Shown here piece after piece: positions 14,654-22,151 of a DNA stretch of 34,311 nt. The first letter of the stretch is position 1. Every line of letters begins with the position of its first letter. Under the pieces are notes generated by a model, which was given only the letters and a program-made list of their open reading frames with translations, did not search any database and was not told the DNA's origin. Where the stretch lies: assembly GCA_049297695.1 (NCBI GenBank), contig JBAQUT010000050.1, positions 1-34,311 on the forward strand, given 5' to 3'. Both the position numbers and the translations under genes were made by a program. The stretch is from JACKLD01 sp049297695 (GTDB taxonomy: Bacteria; Pseudomonadota; Alphaproteobacteria; UBA2136; UBA6156).

Positions 14654-14702
14654 GGGGGTTTTTCAACTTAAACATACCTTGAAGGAAAAATAAGATAGGG
14701 GC

Positions 14703-14731
14703 TTGCGCGATGAATCGTTTCTGCCTATAAC
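14703..14731 (+). promoter_or_regulatory. Promoter for tRNA-Glu
   Basis: TTGCGC (14703-14708), 17-bp spacer, TATAAC (14726-14731). The -10 is the same as that of the divergent tRNA-Gly promoter. It lies about 28 bases upstream of the tRNA. Confidence 0.65.
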
Positions 14732-14759
14732 GCCCCAGCCGAAAGGCACCGCCAGTTGC

Positions 14760-14834
14760 GATCCCATCGTCTAGCGGTTAGGACGCTTCCCTTTCACGGA
14801 GGAAACCGGGGTTCGATTCCCCGTGGGATCGCCA
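14760..14834 (+). tRNA. tRNA-Glu (anticodon UUC), CCA encoded
   Basis: Acceptor GATCCCA/TGGGATC, D-arm with GTCTAGCGGTTAGGAC, anticodon arm CTTCC-CTTTCAC-GGAGG with TTC, T-arm CGGGGTTCGATTCCCCG, discriminator G and encoded CCA at 14832-14834. Confidence 0.97.
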
Positions 14835-14842
14835 AGTATTTC

Positions 14843-14866
14843 AAAGCCCCTTATGGGGCTTTTTAT
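14843..14866 (+). terminator. Rho-independent terminator after tRNA-Glu
   Basis: AAAGCCCC (14843-14850), loop TTAT, GGGGCTTT (14855-14862), then further T residues. Confidence 0.9.
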
Positions 14867-14899
14867 TGCCGATACATGCTGAGTATGATATATAAAGAT

Positions 14900-15346
14900 A
14901 TGAATAAATCAGCACATTACATGAAAATGGCTATTGAAGCTGCTGCAAAAGCCGAATGGCCCTTTGGTGCCGTAATCGTAAAAGATGGTGTCGTCCTTGC
15001 AGTTGCTGGCGCAGGTTCACCACACCCCGATGCCACCGCCCACTCGGAAGTGAACGCCATCCGTATGGCCTGCACAGCTTTAGGGACTGAATCGCTAAAA
15101 GGTGCAACCATGTACGCCTCATGCGAGCCGTGCCTCATGTGTTTTGCGGCCACGTGGTATGCGGATATTCATCATCTGGTTTACGGCAGCACGCTGGCAG
15201 ACATGCAAACCATTTTAACTCACTCGGGTCCACATTTAGCTGCGCACCCTCAGCAAATAGTTTTAAGCGGGCTTATGATTGAATCGGGCCTATTGCAGGA
15301 CGAGGTTATGGGTATGTACCGTAATCATCCTAAAGCAGTTACATGA
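14900..15346 (+). CDS. Nucleoside deaminase (cytidine/guanine deaminase-like, zinc)
   Basis: 148 residues from ATG 14900; ATGs at 14876 and 14885 lie close to the terminator and are less likely. Zinc-site motifs are AHSEVNAIR (HxE, with the catalytic Glu) and SCEPCLMC (PCxxC). The start PFGAVIVKDGVV is usual for this fold. Members of the group deaminate guanine, cytosine or tRNA adenosine. The sequence is nearer the GuaD-type small deaminases, but the substrate is not certain. The first part is slightly AT-rich. The stop overlaps the next gene as ATGA. Confidence 0.88.
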   Translation: MNKSAHYMKMAIEAAAKAEWPFGAVIVKDGVVLAVAGAGSPHPDATAHSEVNAIRMACTALGTESLKGATMYASCEPCLMCFAATWYADIHHLVYGSTLADMQTILTHSGPHLAAHPQQIVLSGLMIESGLLQDEVMGMYRNHPKAVT

Positions 15347-16281
15347 ATACCCCCCTCACCTTCACCCCTTCTGAAGCTGGCCTCCGCTTAGATAGCTGGC
15401 TGACCGCCCAGCTGGCGGCGGTGCAGCCCGCCGATGCCTACTCCCGCGCCCGCGTGCAAGCCCTTATCAAGCAGCACTACCTTACCCGCAACGGCGTTAT
15501 GGAAGCCAACCCCGCCCGCAAAATCAAGGCGGGCGAGGCCTACGTGCTCACCCTCCCTCCGCCGGAAGACACCACCCTGCTGGCGGAAGACATCCCGCTG
15601 GAGGTGCTGTTTGAAGACGAACACCTGATTGTCATCAACAAACCCGCAGGCCTGCCTGTGCACCCCAGCAAAGGGCACCTTACGGGCACGCTGGTGCACG
15701 CCCTGTTGCACCATTGCAAGGGCACGCTATCCGGTATCAACGGCGAGCAACGCCCCGGCATCGTGCACCGGCTGGATATGGATACCAGCGGCGTCATGGT
15801 GGCCGTGAAGCACGACAAAGCCCACCGCAACCTCGCCCGCCAGTTTGCCAAACACAGCATCCACCGCAAATACGTCGCTTTGGTGCGGGGCGTGCCCAAG
15901 CCCCTCAGCGGCACGGTGGTGGGCGCCATTGGCCGCCACCCTGTCAACCGCCTCAAACGGGCCGTGGTGGCGGCGGGCACGGGCAAACACGCCATCACCC
16001 ACTACCAAACCCTGCAAACCTTTGGCGCCACCGCCAGCTTGGTGGCTTGCACGCTGGAAACCGGCCGCACCCACCAAATCCGCATCCACATGGCCCACTT
16101 GGGCCACCCGTTGGTGGGGGATAAAATGTACGGCCCCCACGCCCCCACCACCCTGCCCGCCGCCCGCCAAATGCTCCACGCAGCCGAGCTGTCGTTCATC
16201 CACCCCATCACCAACACCCCCCTCGCCTTCACCTGCCCGCTGCCCACCGATATGCAAACCCTCCTTGAAACCCTCGCCTAG
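15343..16281 (+). CDS. RluA/RluD-family 23S rRNA pseudouridine synthase
   Basis: 312 residues. An N-terminal S4-like RNA-binding region (SRARVQALIKQHYLTRNG) is followed by the catalytic domain. The active-site motif is IVHRLDMDTSGVMVAVK, with Asp145 as the predicted catalytic residue, and the binding motif is ETGRTHQIRIHMAHLGHPLV, followed by GD. The KPAGLPVHPS motif is also standard. It isomerises uridines in rRNA or related RNA. The RluC and RluD branches cannot be separated by eye. It is coupled to the deaminase by a 4-bp overlap. Confidence 0.93.
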   Translation: MNTPLTFTPSEAGLRLDSWLTAQLAAVQPADAYSRARVQALIKQHYLTRNGVMEANPARKIKAGEAYVLTLPPPEDTTLLAEDIPLEVLFEDEHLIVINKPAGLPVHPSKGHLTGTLVHALLHHCKGTLSGINGEQRPGIVHRLDMDTSGVMVAVKHDKAHRNLARQFAKHSIHRKYVALVRGVPKPLSGTVVGAIGRHPVNRLKRAVVAAGTGKHAITHYQTLQTFGATASLVACTLETGRTHQIRIHMAHLGHPLVGDKMYGPHAPTTLPAARQMLHAAELSFIHPITNTPLAFTCPLPTDMQTLLETLA

Positions 16282-16359
16282 CCTCCCCATACTGTAAGTA
16301 CCTGTCAGTTTCCCTCGGGCCGCCCCCTATACATGTGTACAAACATGAAAGGGTGACTT

Positions 16360-17211
16360 ATGGCTGAGATTATTACGGGCTACCTGAAAACCATCCACGC
16401 CTACACCCCGCTTACTATGGAGGACGAGCAAGCCCTCACCCACCGCTGGCAACAAAAGGCCGATGCCAAAGCGTTGGACAAGCTGATGCAAAGCTATATG
16501 CGCTTGGTCATCAAGGTTGCCGCCGGCTTCAAAGGCTACGGCCTGCCGCTGGAAGAGTTGGTGCAAGAAGGGAACATCGGCCTCCTCACCGCCATCAACA
16601 AGTTCGATACTTCCAAAGGCTTCCGCCTCAGCACCTACGCCATGTGGTGGATCAAAGCGAGTGTTCAAGAGTACATCCTGAACAACTGGAGCATGATCAA
16701 AATCGGTACCAGCGGCACGCAAAAAAAGCTGTTCTTCAACCTCCGCCGCCTGAAAAACGAAGTGCTGGGCGATACCAAACTCCACCTCACGCCAGATGCT
16801 ATTAAAAGCATCTCCAAAACCTTGGGGGTGAGCGAGGCCGATGTGGTCACCATGGACCAACGCCTCCGCCATGGCGACGAAAGCCTGAACGTCACCTTGG
16901 GCGACGACGACGACGGCAGCAACGAATGGCAAGACTTTTTGGTGGATAAACGCCCCACGGCCGAAGATGTTTACAGCCGCCTGCAAATCTCCCGCCGCAA
17001 CAAACAACGGCTGGAAGCGGCGCTGGGCATTCTCTCGGATAGGGAACGCAGCATCTTCGTGGCCCGCCGCTTGGTGGAAGAAGCCAACGCCCGCACGCTG
17101 GAAGACTTAAGCCACGATTACGGCATCAGCCGCGAGCGCGTGCGCCAACTGGAAGAACGGGCGTTTGAAAAAGTGCAAGAGTTTATGAAATCCGCCGCCG
17201 CCGCAGGGTAA
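16360..17211 (+). CDS. rpoH: RNA polymerase heat-shock sigma factor (sigma-32)
   Basis: 283 residues. Sigma region 2 is intact (LVQEGNIGLLTAINKFDTSK, FRLSTYAMWWIKASVQEYIL), and region 4 carries the HTH (YGISRERVRQLEERAFEKV). The RpoH box GTQKKLFFNLRRLK between regions 2 and 3 identifies it as sigma-32 rather than RpoD. A stretch of acidic residues (GDDDDGSNEWQDFLVD) lies in region 3. The start has AAAGGGTGA upstream. The 78 bp before it include CCCTATA near 16325, a possible -10, but no clear partner was found. It directs heat-shock gene transcription. Confidence 0.96.
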   Translation: MAEIITGYLKTIHAYTPLTMEDEQALTHRWQQKADAKALDKLMQSYMRLVIKVAAGFKGYGLPLEELVQEGNIGLLTAINKFDTSKGFRLSTYAMWWIKASVQEYILNNWSMIKIGTSGTQKKLFFNLRRLKNEVLGDTKLHLTPDAIKSISKTLGVSEADVVTMDQRLRHGDESLNVTLGDDDDGSNEWQDFLVDKRPTAEDVYSRLQISRRNKQRLEAALGILSDRERSIFVARRLVEEANARTLEDLSHDYGISRERVRQLEERAFEKVQEFMKSAAAAG

Positions 17212-17242
17212 TGCATAGAGTAACTTGAGAATGCGACACGTT

Positions 17243-17314
17243 GGGGGTTAAGGGGGTTTACCCCCCCTTACGCCGTAAGGCGTCATGCCCGCGCAGGCGG
17301 GCATCCAGGGCTTA
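17243..17314. repeat. Composite hairpin repeat, copy C
   Basis: The copy has the same modules: GGGGGTTTACCCCC-type stem, ACGCC-gtaa-GGCGT, ATGCCCGC-gcag-GCGGGCAT, and TCCAGGGCTTA. It is closest to copy B. It lies 32 bp after rpoH. The following stretch to 17489 is AT-rich and holds no gene. Confidence 0.85.
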
Positions 17315-17489
17315 TGGCAACACTTAAGATGGATTACGCTCACGAGTCCAGATTACGCGCGGCGGGTAGGATGAGGTTTGCTGTAAGAATTACTAGAATC
17401 CAGCTTTTTAAACAAAACATATATCAATATATTCTCAGTTATGTTTAAAGTCCTCCCTATATCTCCCCACAACAACAAAGGATACCCCC

Positions 17490-18101
17490 ATGAAACTCTA
17501 CTACACCCCCGGCGCCTGCTCGTTAGGTCCCCGCATCTGCTTGCTGGAAGCGGGCCTGCCATTTGAAGGCATTGCCGTCAACCTCAAAACCCACACGGTA
17601 GAAGCCACGGGCGCCGATTACTACGCCATCGCCCCCAAAGGCTCCACACCAGCCCTCCAACTAGATAACGGCGAACTCCTCACCGAAAACCCCGTGATGA
17701 TGCAATACATTGCCGATCAAGCCGGCAACAAACTCGCCCCCGCTCCCGGCACCATGGAGCGCTACCGCCTTCACGAAATGCTGAACTACATTACCAGCGA
17801 GCTGCACAAAGGCTTTTGGCCCCTGTACAACCCCGCCACGCCGGAAAGCTTCCGAGCTTTGGTGAAAGATAAACTCCACGGCAAGTTTGCCTACGTGGAT
17901 GCCGTGCTGGCCAAAACCCCCTACCTCATAGGCCAAACCCTCACCCCCGCCGATGCCTACCTGTTCAACATCACCCTGTGGGCCGATAAACCGACGGTGC
18001 AGCTGGATCTCTCCAAATACCACCACCTCGCCGCCTTCATGGAGCGTATGAAAGCCCGCCCCAGCGTGCAAACCGCCATGAAAGCCGAAGGGTTAATCTA
18101 A
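17490..18101 (+). CDS. Glutathione S-transferase, beta class
   Basis: 203 residues. The N-terminal thioredoxin-fold begins MKLYYTPGACSLGPRICLLE, with Cys10 of the beta class. The C-terminal helical domain has the motif PYLIGQTLTPADAYLFNI, a standard N-capping box region. The protein conjugates or reduces electrophiles with glutathione in the cytoplasm. An AAAGGA lies 7 bases before the ATG. A composite repeat follows at 18138. Confidence 0.94.
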   Translation: MKLYYTPGACSLGPRICLLEAGLPFEGIAVNLKTHTVEATGADYYAIAPKGSTPALQLDNGELLTENPVMMQYIADQAGNKLAPAPGTMERYRLHEMLNYITSELHKGFWPLYNPATPESFRALVKDKLHGKFAYVDAVLAKTPYLIGQTLTPADAYLFNITLWADKPTVQLDLSKYHHLAAFMERMKARPSVQTAMKAEGLI

Positions 18102-18137
18102 AAGTTCGTTTGAAATCGCATTTCTACGGAGAAGAAC

Positions 18138-18233
18138 GGGGGTTCAGGGGGTTTACCCCCTGAGACGCGGAACGCGTCATGCCCGCGCAACCTGTCCTAC
18201 GAAGCCTTGGCGAAGTAGGAGGCGGGCATCCAT
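18138..18233. repeat. Composite hairpin repeat, copy D, interrupted by a nested small palindrome
   Basis: The copy has the G-rich stem, GACGCGG/ACGCGTC and the ATGCCCGC...GCGGGCAT stem. The loop of the last stem is split by 31 bp (18190-18220) forming TCCTAC-...-GTAGGA around GAAGCCTTGGCGAA. The insert shares its core with the palindromes at 3724 and in pdhB. It shows that the small palindrome moves into existing repeats. Confidence 0.85.
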
Positions 18234-18278
18234 GGTATAAAACCAGCGTAGGGTTCCATAAATGACTGCCTCCCAAAC

Positions 18279-18298
18279 AAGCCGCCATCTGGCGGCTT
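18279..18298 (+). terminator. Hairpin, possible terminator downstream of the glutathione transferase region
   Basis: AAGCCGCC (18279-18286), loop ATCT, GGCGGCTT (18291-18298). The following T-tract is weak, so termination is uncertain. Confidence 0.45.
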
Positions 18299-18338
18299 CG
18301 TCTTGCCCGTCATCCAACCCTTCCCGTACACTCCCTGT

Positions 18339-18668
18339 ATGGATAAAAAACCACATCCCCAAAAACCCTTCTCTCTCAACACCACCCGCGCCGATGTCGC
18401 CCGCATCATCCGCGAAGTCCAACAAGCCCGTGGCCACAGCTGCCTCACGCCTCTCCCTCACCCTGAAACCTTCAAACTCCCCGTGTTTGTACGGAACGAG
18501 CAGCGCCAAACCTTCACCGCCATCTACCTCCACTATTTCCGCAACCCTGAAGGCCGTTATTTCCGTATGGATGCCAACAATCTTCTGGAAGAAATCCCCG
18601 AACCCACCTTCGCCCACGCCCAAAGCCTATGGCACGGCAACCAAACCGTACATGGCAAGACCCGTTAA
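18339..18668 (+). CDS. Small protein of unknown function
   Basis: 109 residues from ATG 18339. No family recognised. The middle is aromatic and charged: ETFKLPVFVRNEQRQTFTAI, then YLHYFRNPEGRYFRMDAN. No signal peptide or membrane helix is seen. Codon use is like the neighbours. The TAA stop is supplied by the left end of the MITE-like element that begins at 18665, so the original C-terminus may have been different. An overlapping ORF in another frame looks like noise. Confidence 0.55.
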   Translation: MDKKPHPQKPFSLNTTRADVARIIREVQQARGHSCLTPLPHPETFKLPVFVRNEQRQTFTAIYLHYFRNPEGRYFRMDANNLLEEIPEPTFAHAQSLWHGNQTVHGKTR

Positions 18669-18832
18669 AGCTGTTTAAATAGTTATTGGTACATTTCAAT
18701 CCAGCCAAAAGACGGCTGGTTTGAGTGAGCGAGGACGAAGACATGCCAAAGCATATCAAGGCCGAGCTCACCAAATCCAGGCTTTTTTGGGATGCGATTC
18801 AAATGTATCAATAACTATTTAAACAGCTTTAA
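18665..18832. mobile_element. MITE-like element with 37-bp terminal inverted repeats
   Basis: The 168-bp element begins TTAAAGCTGTTTAAATAG and ends in the complement CTATTTAAACAGCTTTAA. The terminal repeats 18665-18701 and 18796-18832 match at 35 of 37 positions. The interior has smaller hairpins (CCAGCC-aaaagac-GGCTGG) and TTTGAGTGAGC near a complementary GAGCTCACCAAA. TTAA at both ends may be the target duplication. The left end provides the stop of the gene before it, the right end that of lpd. No transposase is nearby. Confidence 0.8.
18743..18814 (+). CDS. Possible 23-residue micro-ORF inside the MITE-like element
   Basis: ATG at 18743 follows a GAGGA seven bases upstream and encodes 23 residues (MPKHIKAELTKSRL, then FWDAIQMYQ) ending TAA within the right terminal repeat. 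It could be chance or the remnant of a longer coding region captured by the element. Nothing else supports expression. Confidence 0.25.
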   Translation: MPKHIKAELTKSRLFWDAIQMYQ

Positions 18833-20220
18833 CTGTTCAACACCCGCCCCTCACCATCCAACACACTCTCCATAATCATCTCGGAGAGCGTCGGGTGCGG
18901 CAAACAGGCATGGAAGAAATCTTCCTCCACCGCCTCCACATGGCGCCCCAACACAAACGTACTAATCATCTCGGTGGCCTCCGCCCCGATGATATGCGCC
19001 CCCAGCAACGCCCCCGTTTTGGCGTCCAACACGGTTTTCACAAAGCCCGTGGGCTCGTCAATGGCCAACGCCTTGCCGTTGGCGGCATAGTTGAAGCGCC
19101 CCACCTTCACGGCATACCCCTTGGCTTTGGCGGCGGCCTCGGTGTAGCCCGTGCTGGCCACCTGCGGCGTGCAGTAGGTACAGCCGGGGATGTTCGTGTA
19201 ATCCATCCCGTGAGGCTTGGCTTTGGCTTTTTTCAAGGCAAACGCAATATGCTCGGAGGCAACCACACCTTCGTGGCTCGCCACGTGGGCCAACCACGGG
19301 CCCCCCGCCACGTCGCCAATGGCGTACAGGTTGGGCACGCTGGTTTGCATCATATCGTTGTGCACCACCGCGCCTTTTTCCACCTTCACGCCCACGGCCT
19401 CCAGCCCCAACCCTTCCACGTTGCCCACCACACCGATGGCCAACAACGCCCGCTCAAACACCTTGGCTTCGCCGTTCAACACCACGTTCACGCAATCCTT
19501 GGCGGGGTTGGCTTTCAAGCCTTCCACCTTGGCACTGGTCCAAACATTCATGCCCTGCCCTTCCAGTTCCTTTTTCAACAGCTTAGAAACCTCCTCATCC
19601 TCCATCGGCACAATGCGGTCTTGGGCCTCCACCAGCGTCACCTCGGTGCCAAGCGCACTGTAAAAGCTGGCAAACTCCACCCCAATGGCCCCTGCCCCCA
19701 CAATCAGCAAGGTTTTGGGCAACACGGCTGGCACCATGGCCTCCTTGGCGTTCCAAATCAGCTTGTTATCCGCCTCCAACACCCCCGCAATCTGCTTCGC
19801 CCGCGCCCCCGTAGCGAGTATGGCATGCCCAAACGTCACCACTTTCCCTTCCACAACCACGGTGTTTTTATCCTTCAACACGGCGGTCCCTTTGATCACC
19901 TCCACCTTGTTCTTCTTCATCAAAAAACTCACGCCCTTGCTCAGCTTCTCCGCCACCTCGCGGCTGCGGGCAATCACGCGGGTAAAATCAAAGCCTTCGT
20001 CTTTCACCTTCAACCCAAACTCGGCCGCATGGGCCAAGCTCCGCTTCATCTCCGCCGCCTTCAGCAACGCTTTGGTGGGTATGCACCCCCAGTTCAAACA
20101 CACGCCCCCCAACACCTCCCGCTCCACCAACGCCACCTTCAAGCCCAACTGGCTGGCCCGAATCGCCGCCGTATATCCCCCCGGCCCGCCACCGATTACC
20201 ACCATATCAAAGTTCATCAT
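18829..20220 (-). CDS. lpd: Dihydrolipoamide dehydrogenase (E3 of pyruvate dehydrogenase)
   Basis: 463 residues. FAD site VVIGGGPGGYTAAIRASQLG, redox disulfide GGVCLNWGCIPTKALL, NAD site LLIVGAGAIGVEFASFYSAL, second FAD contact YAIGDVAGGPWLAHVASHEG, and the C-terminal active-site HACLPHPTLSEMIMES with the His-Pro pair. It reoxidises the lipoyl groups of the E2 subunit using NAD+. It lies at the end of the pdh operon. The ATG overlaps a small hypothetical gene as TAATG (second ATG at 20217). The TAA stop lies in the MITE-like element. Confidence 0.97.
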   Translation of the reverse strand: MMNFDMVVIGGGPGGYTAAIRASQLGLKVALVEREVLGGVCLNWGCIPTKALLKAAEMKRSLAHAAEFGLKVKDEGFDFTRVIARSREVAEKLSKGVSFLMKKNKVEVIKGTAVLKDKNTVVVEGKVVTFGHAILATGARAKQIAGVLEADNKLIWNAKEAMVPAVLPKTLLIVGAGAIGVEFASFYSALGTEVTLVEAQDRIVPMEDEEVSKLLKKELEGQGMNVWTSAKVEGLKANPAKDCVNVVLNGEAKVFERALLAIGVVGNVEGLGLEAVGVKVEKGAVVHNDMMQTSVPNLYAIGDVAGGPWLAHVASHEGVVASEHIAFALKKAKAKPHGMDYTNIPGCTYCTPQVASTGYTEAAAKAKGYAVKVGRFNYAANGKALAIDEPTGFVKTVLDAKTGALLGAHIIGAEATEMISTFVLGRHVEAVEEDFFHACLPHPTLSEMIMESVLDGEGRVLNS

Positions 20221-20450
20221 TATCTTGTCTCCAACTTCTGTTTAGCACGCCCATCCAAACAGTCATGAAAAATCCCCATATCCGTCCTTGCTGCAATGCG
20301 TCCCCCAAAAAATTTAACACTCTCAATTTTACATACCCAGTAATCTTTAACAGGAATACCAGCCCCTAAAGGAATAATATTCATCATAATCATTACGAAT
20401 CCGATACATACGAACCAAAACACACATAAATTCTTCATGAATAGCCTCAC
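20220..20450 (-). CDS. Small membrane-anchored hypothetical protein between pdhC and lpd
   Basis: 76 residues from GTG 20450, which overlaps the pdhC stop as GTGA; ATG 20438 is the alternative. The N-terminus is one strong hydrophobic segment (FWFVCIGFVMIMMNIIPLGA), then a short soluble part with CKIESVKFFGGRIAARTD. The DNA is AT-rich. It has no apparent relation to pyruvate dehydrogenase, and I do not recognise a family. It is tightly coupled to both neighbours, overlapping lpd by one base. Confidence 0.5.
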   Translation of the reverse strand: MRLFMKNLCVFWFVCIGFVMIMMNIIPLGAGIPVKDYWVCKIESVKFFGGRIAARTDMGIFHDCLDGRAKQKLETR

Positions 20451-21652
20451 ATCATCAAACTTGGTTTTTCTAAATATTCTTTAATACTACCTAACAATTC
20501 CGCCCCCAAAGCCCCATCAATCACCCGATGATCCACACTCAGCGTCAGAACCAACTTCCCATCCTCACTCGCCTTCCCAACAGCCAAAATCGCCGCCTGA
20601 GGTGGGTTCACAATGGCCGCAAACTCCTCAATGCCGTACATCCCAAGGTTGGAGATGCTAAACCCGCCCCCTTCGTACTGTTCCGGCTTCAGCTTGCCCG
20701 CCTTGGCATCGGCCGCCAACTGCTTCATCTCGGCACTCAGCATCGCCAAAGGCTTTTGGTCGGCGTTGAACACAATCGGCGTAATCAACCCGCCTTCAAT
20801 GGCCACGGCCACACTTATGTCCACGTTGCCGTACTGCACAAGGCTATCCCCCGCAAAACTCGCGTTGGCGGCAGGTTTGTCCCGCAACGCCAAGGCACAG
20901 GCCTTGATGATAAAATCGTTCAAGCTCAACTTCACGCCCTTGGCAGCATAGGCGCCGTTCAGGTCTTCGCGTAGATACATCAACCGCCGCACATCCGCCG
21001 TCATTTTCAGGTAAAAATGGGGCACGGTTTGCTTGGCCGCCGTCAGCCGCGCCGCAATGGCCTTGCGCATGGGGCTTAGGCGCTGGGAACTATCCCCTCC
21101 CCGCACCACCGCCGGCGCCGCCATCCGCAACGCATATAACCCGCCGCCACAGCCGCCTTGCACATCCTTCGCCACCACCCGCCCCCGTGGCCCGCTGCCC
21201 ATCACGCCCGCCAAATTCACCCCCTGCTGCGCCGCCAACCGCCGCGCCAAAGGCGATGCCTTAACCCTGTTTGTCGTTCCCACAAAAGCAGGAATCTTCT
21301 CACCCGCTGGCACAGGTGTTGGAGCAACCACAGGCGCCACAGCGCTCTGACCTTTGGCCTCCGACCTCTGACCTTCTTTAACTTTCGGCTTATACCCCTC
21401 CGCCACCACCTCCTTCGCCCCCCGCAACACGGCAATCGGAACCCCCACCGCAATATCCGCCCCCACCTCGCCCACAATCATGTGCATCACGCCGTCGTCG
21501 CTGGCTTCAATCTCCATGGTGGCCTTGTCGGTTTCCACTTCGGCAATCACCTGCCCGGCACGGATGTTCTCCCCCACCTTGGCGGTCCATTTGGCCAACC
21601 GCCCCTCGGTCATGGTGGGCGAAAGCTGGGGCATCAAAATATCGATAGGCAT
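20447..21652 (-). CDS. pdhC: Dihydrolipoyl acetyltransferase (E2 of pyruvate dehydrogenase)
   Basis: 401 residues. One N-terminal lipoyl domain with the lipoylated Lys in EVETDKATMEIEA, a linker, a peripheral-subunit-binding domain (ASPLARRLAAQQGVNLAGV, GSGPRGRVVAKDVQ), and a catalytic domain with SVDHRVIDGALGAELL (HxxxDG). It transfers acetyl groups to CoA and forms the core of the complex. The linker contains a short repeat-derived peptide, EGQRSEAKGQSA. It is preceded by a Nudix gene that interrupts the pdhB-pdhC order. Confidence 0.97.
   Translation of the reverse strand: MPIDILMPQLSPTMTEGRLAKWTAKVGENIRAGQVIAEVETDKATMEIEASDDGVMHMIVGEVGADIAVGVPIAVLRGAKEVVAEGYKPKVKEGQRSEAKGQSAVAPVVAPTPVPAGEKIPAFVGTTNRVKASPLARRLAAQQGVNLAGVMGSGPRGRVVAKDVQGGCGGGLYALRMAAPAVVRGGDSSQRLSPMRKAIAARLTAAKQTVPHFYLKMTADVRRLMYLREDLNGAYAAKGVKLSLNDFIIKACALALRDKPAANASFAGDSLVQYGNVDISVAVAIEGGLITPIVFNADQKPLAMLSAEMKQLAADAKAGKLKPEQYEGGGFSISNLGMYGIEEFAAIVNPPQAAILAVGKASEDGKLVLTLSVDHRVIDGALGAELLGSIKEYLEKPSLMM
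21345..21375. repeat. Short direct repeat coding the pdhC linker
   Basis: CTCTGACCTT occurs at 21345-21354 and 21366-21375 with a similar GACCT-rich segment between, in frame in the flexible linker after the lipoyl domain. It reads GQRSEAKGQS in the protein. Linkers tolerate such insertions. Confidence 0.5.
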
Positions 21653-21662
21653 GGTGGTCTCC

Positions 21663-22151
21663 TTAATCCAGCTGAATTACATTAGTTTGCAGATAGATTT
21701 TATACATCTTTATCGCTTCAAAAGTATCTTGTTTAAAGGGTTGGGGAAGATTTTCAATATCAAACCATCCGAACTCCGTATGCTCATCGTCCATCTTCAC
21801 GTCACGACCATTCAGAGAAACTTCAAAGAGGAAATTCACTATTTGGATTTCATGACCATTCGGATATGTATAACTCGTACGAGAAGGATTCGTCAGCATT
21901 CCAACCAACCTAAATTCATTCCCTATTTCAATCCCAAATTCTTCAAGGGCTTCTTCCCTTAAACAATCAGTGATACTCTGACCAATCTCCATAGCGCCAC
22001 CAGGATAACTCCATTCTCCACTATCGCTACGCTTGCCGCAAAGAATCTGTTTCTTTTCGTTTACAAGTAAAATCCCAACTCCGGGCATAATCAAACGTTC
22101 ATTACCAACTTTTTGACGTATTCTCCATAGGTAACTTCCCACAAACCCCAT
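21663..22151 (-). CDS. Nudix hydrolase inserted between pdhB and pdhC
   Basis: 162 residues from ATG 22151, which overlaps the pdhB stop as TAATG. A longer in-frame start at 22298 lies inside pdhB and is rejected. The Nudix box is GGAMEIGQSITDCLREEALE followed by EFGIEI. The metal-binding EExG is kept, but compared with GX5EX7REUXEEXGU the first Glu is Gln and the Arg is Glu, so activity may be unusual. It is likely a nucleoside-diphosphate-X hydrolase of unknown substrate. The DNA is distinctly AT-rich against pdhB and pdhC, consistent with acquisition. Confidence 0.85.
   Translation of the reverse strand: MGFVGSYLWRIRQKVGNERLIMPGVGILLVNEKKQILCGKRSDSGEWSYPGGAMEIGQSITDCLREEALEEFGIEIGNEFRLVGMLTNPSRTSYTYPNGHEIQIVNFLFEVSLNGRDVKMDDEHTEFGWFDIENLPQPFKQDTFEAIKMYKIYLQTNVIQLD

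Noticed and set aside
14414..14671. Plus-strand frame of 85 codons across the tRNA-Gly region
   Set aside because: It is the translation of the antisense of tRNA-Gly and its pseudogene. It is explained by tRNA structure.
18177..18623. Minus-strand frame of 148 codons opposite the small gene at 18339
   Set aside because: It runs through a dispersed repeat and has the glycine-rich make-up of antisense frames. The plus-strand frame is better.
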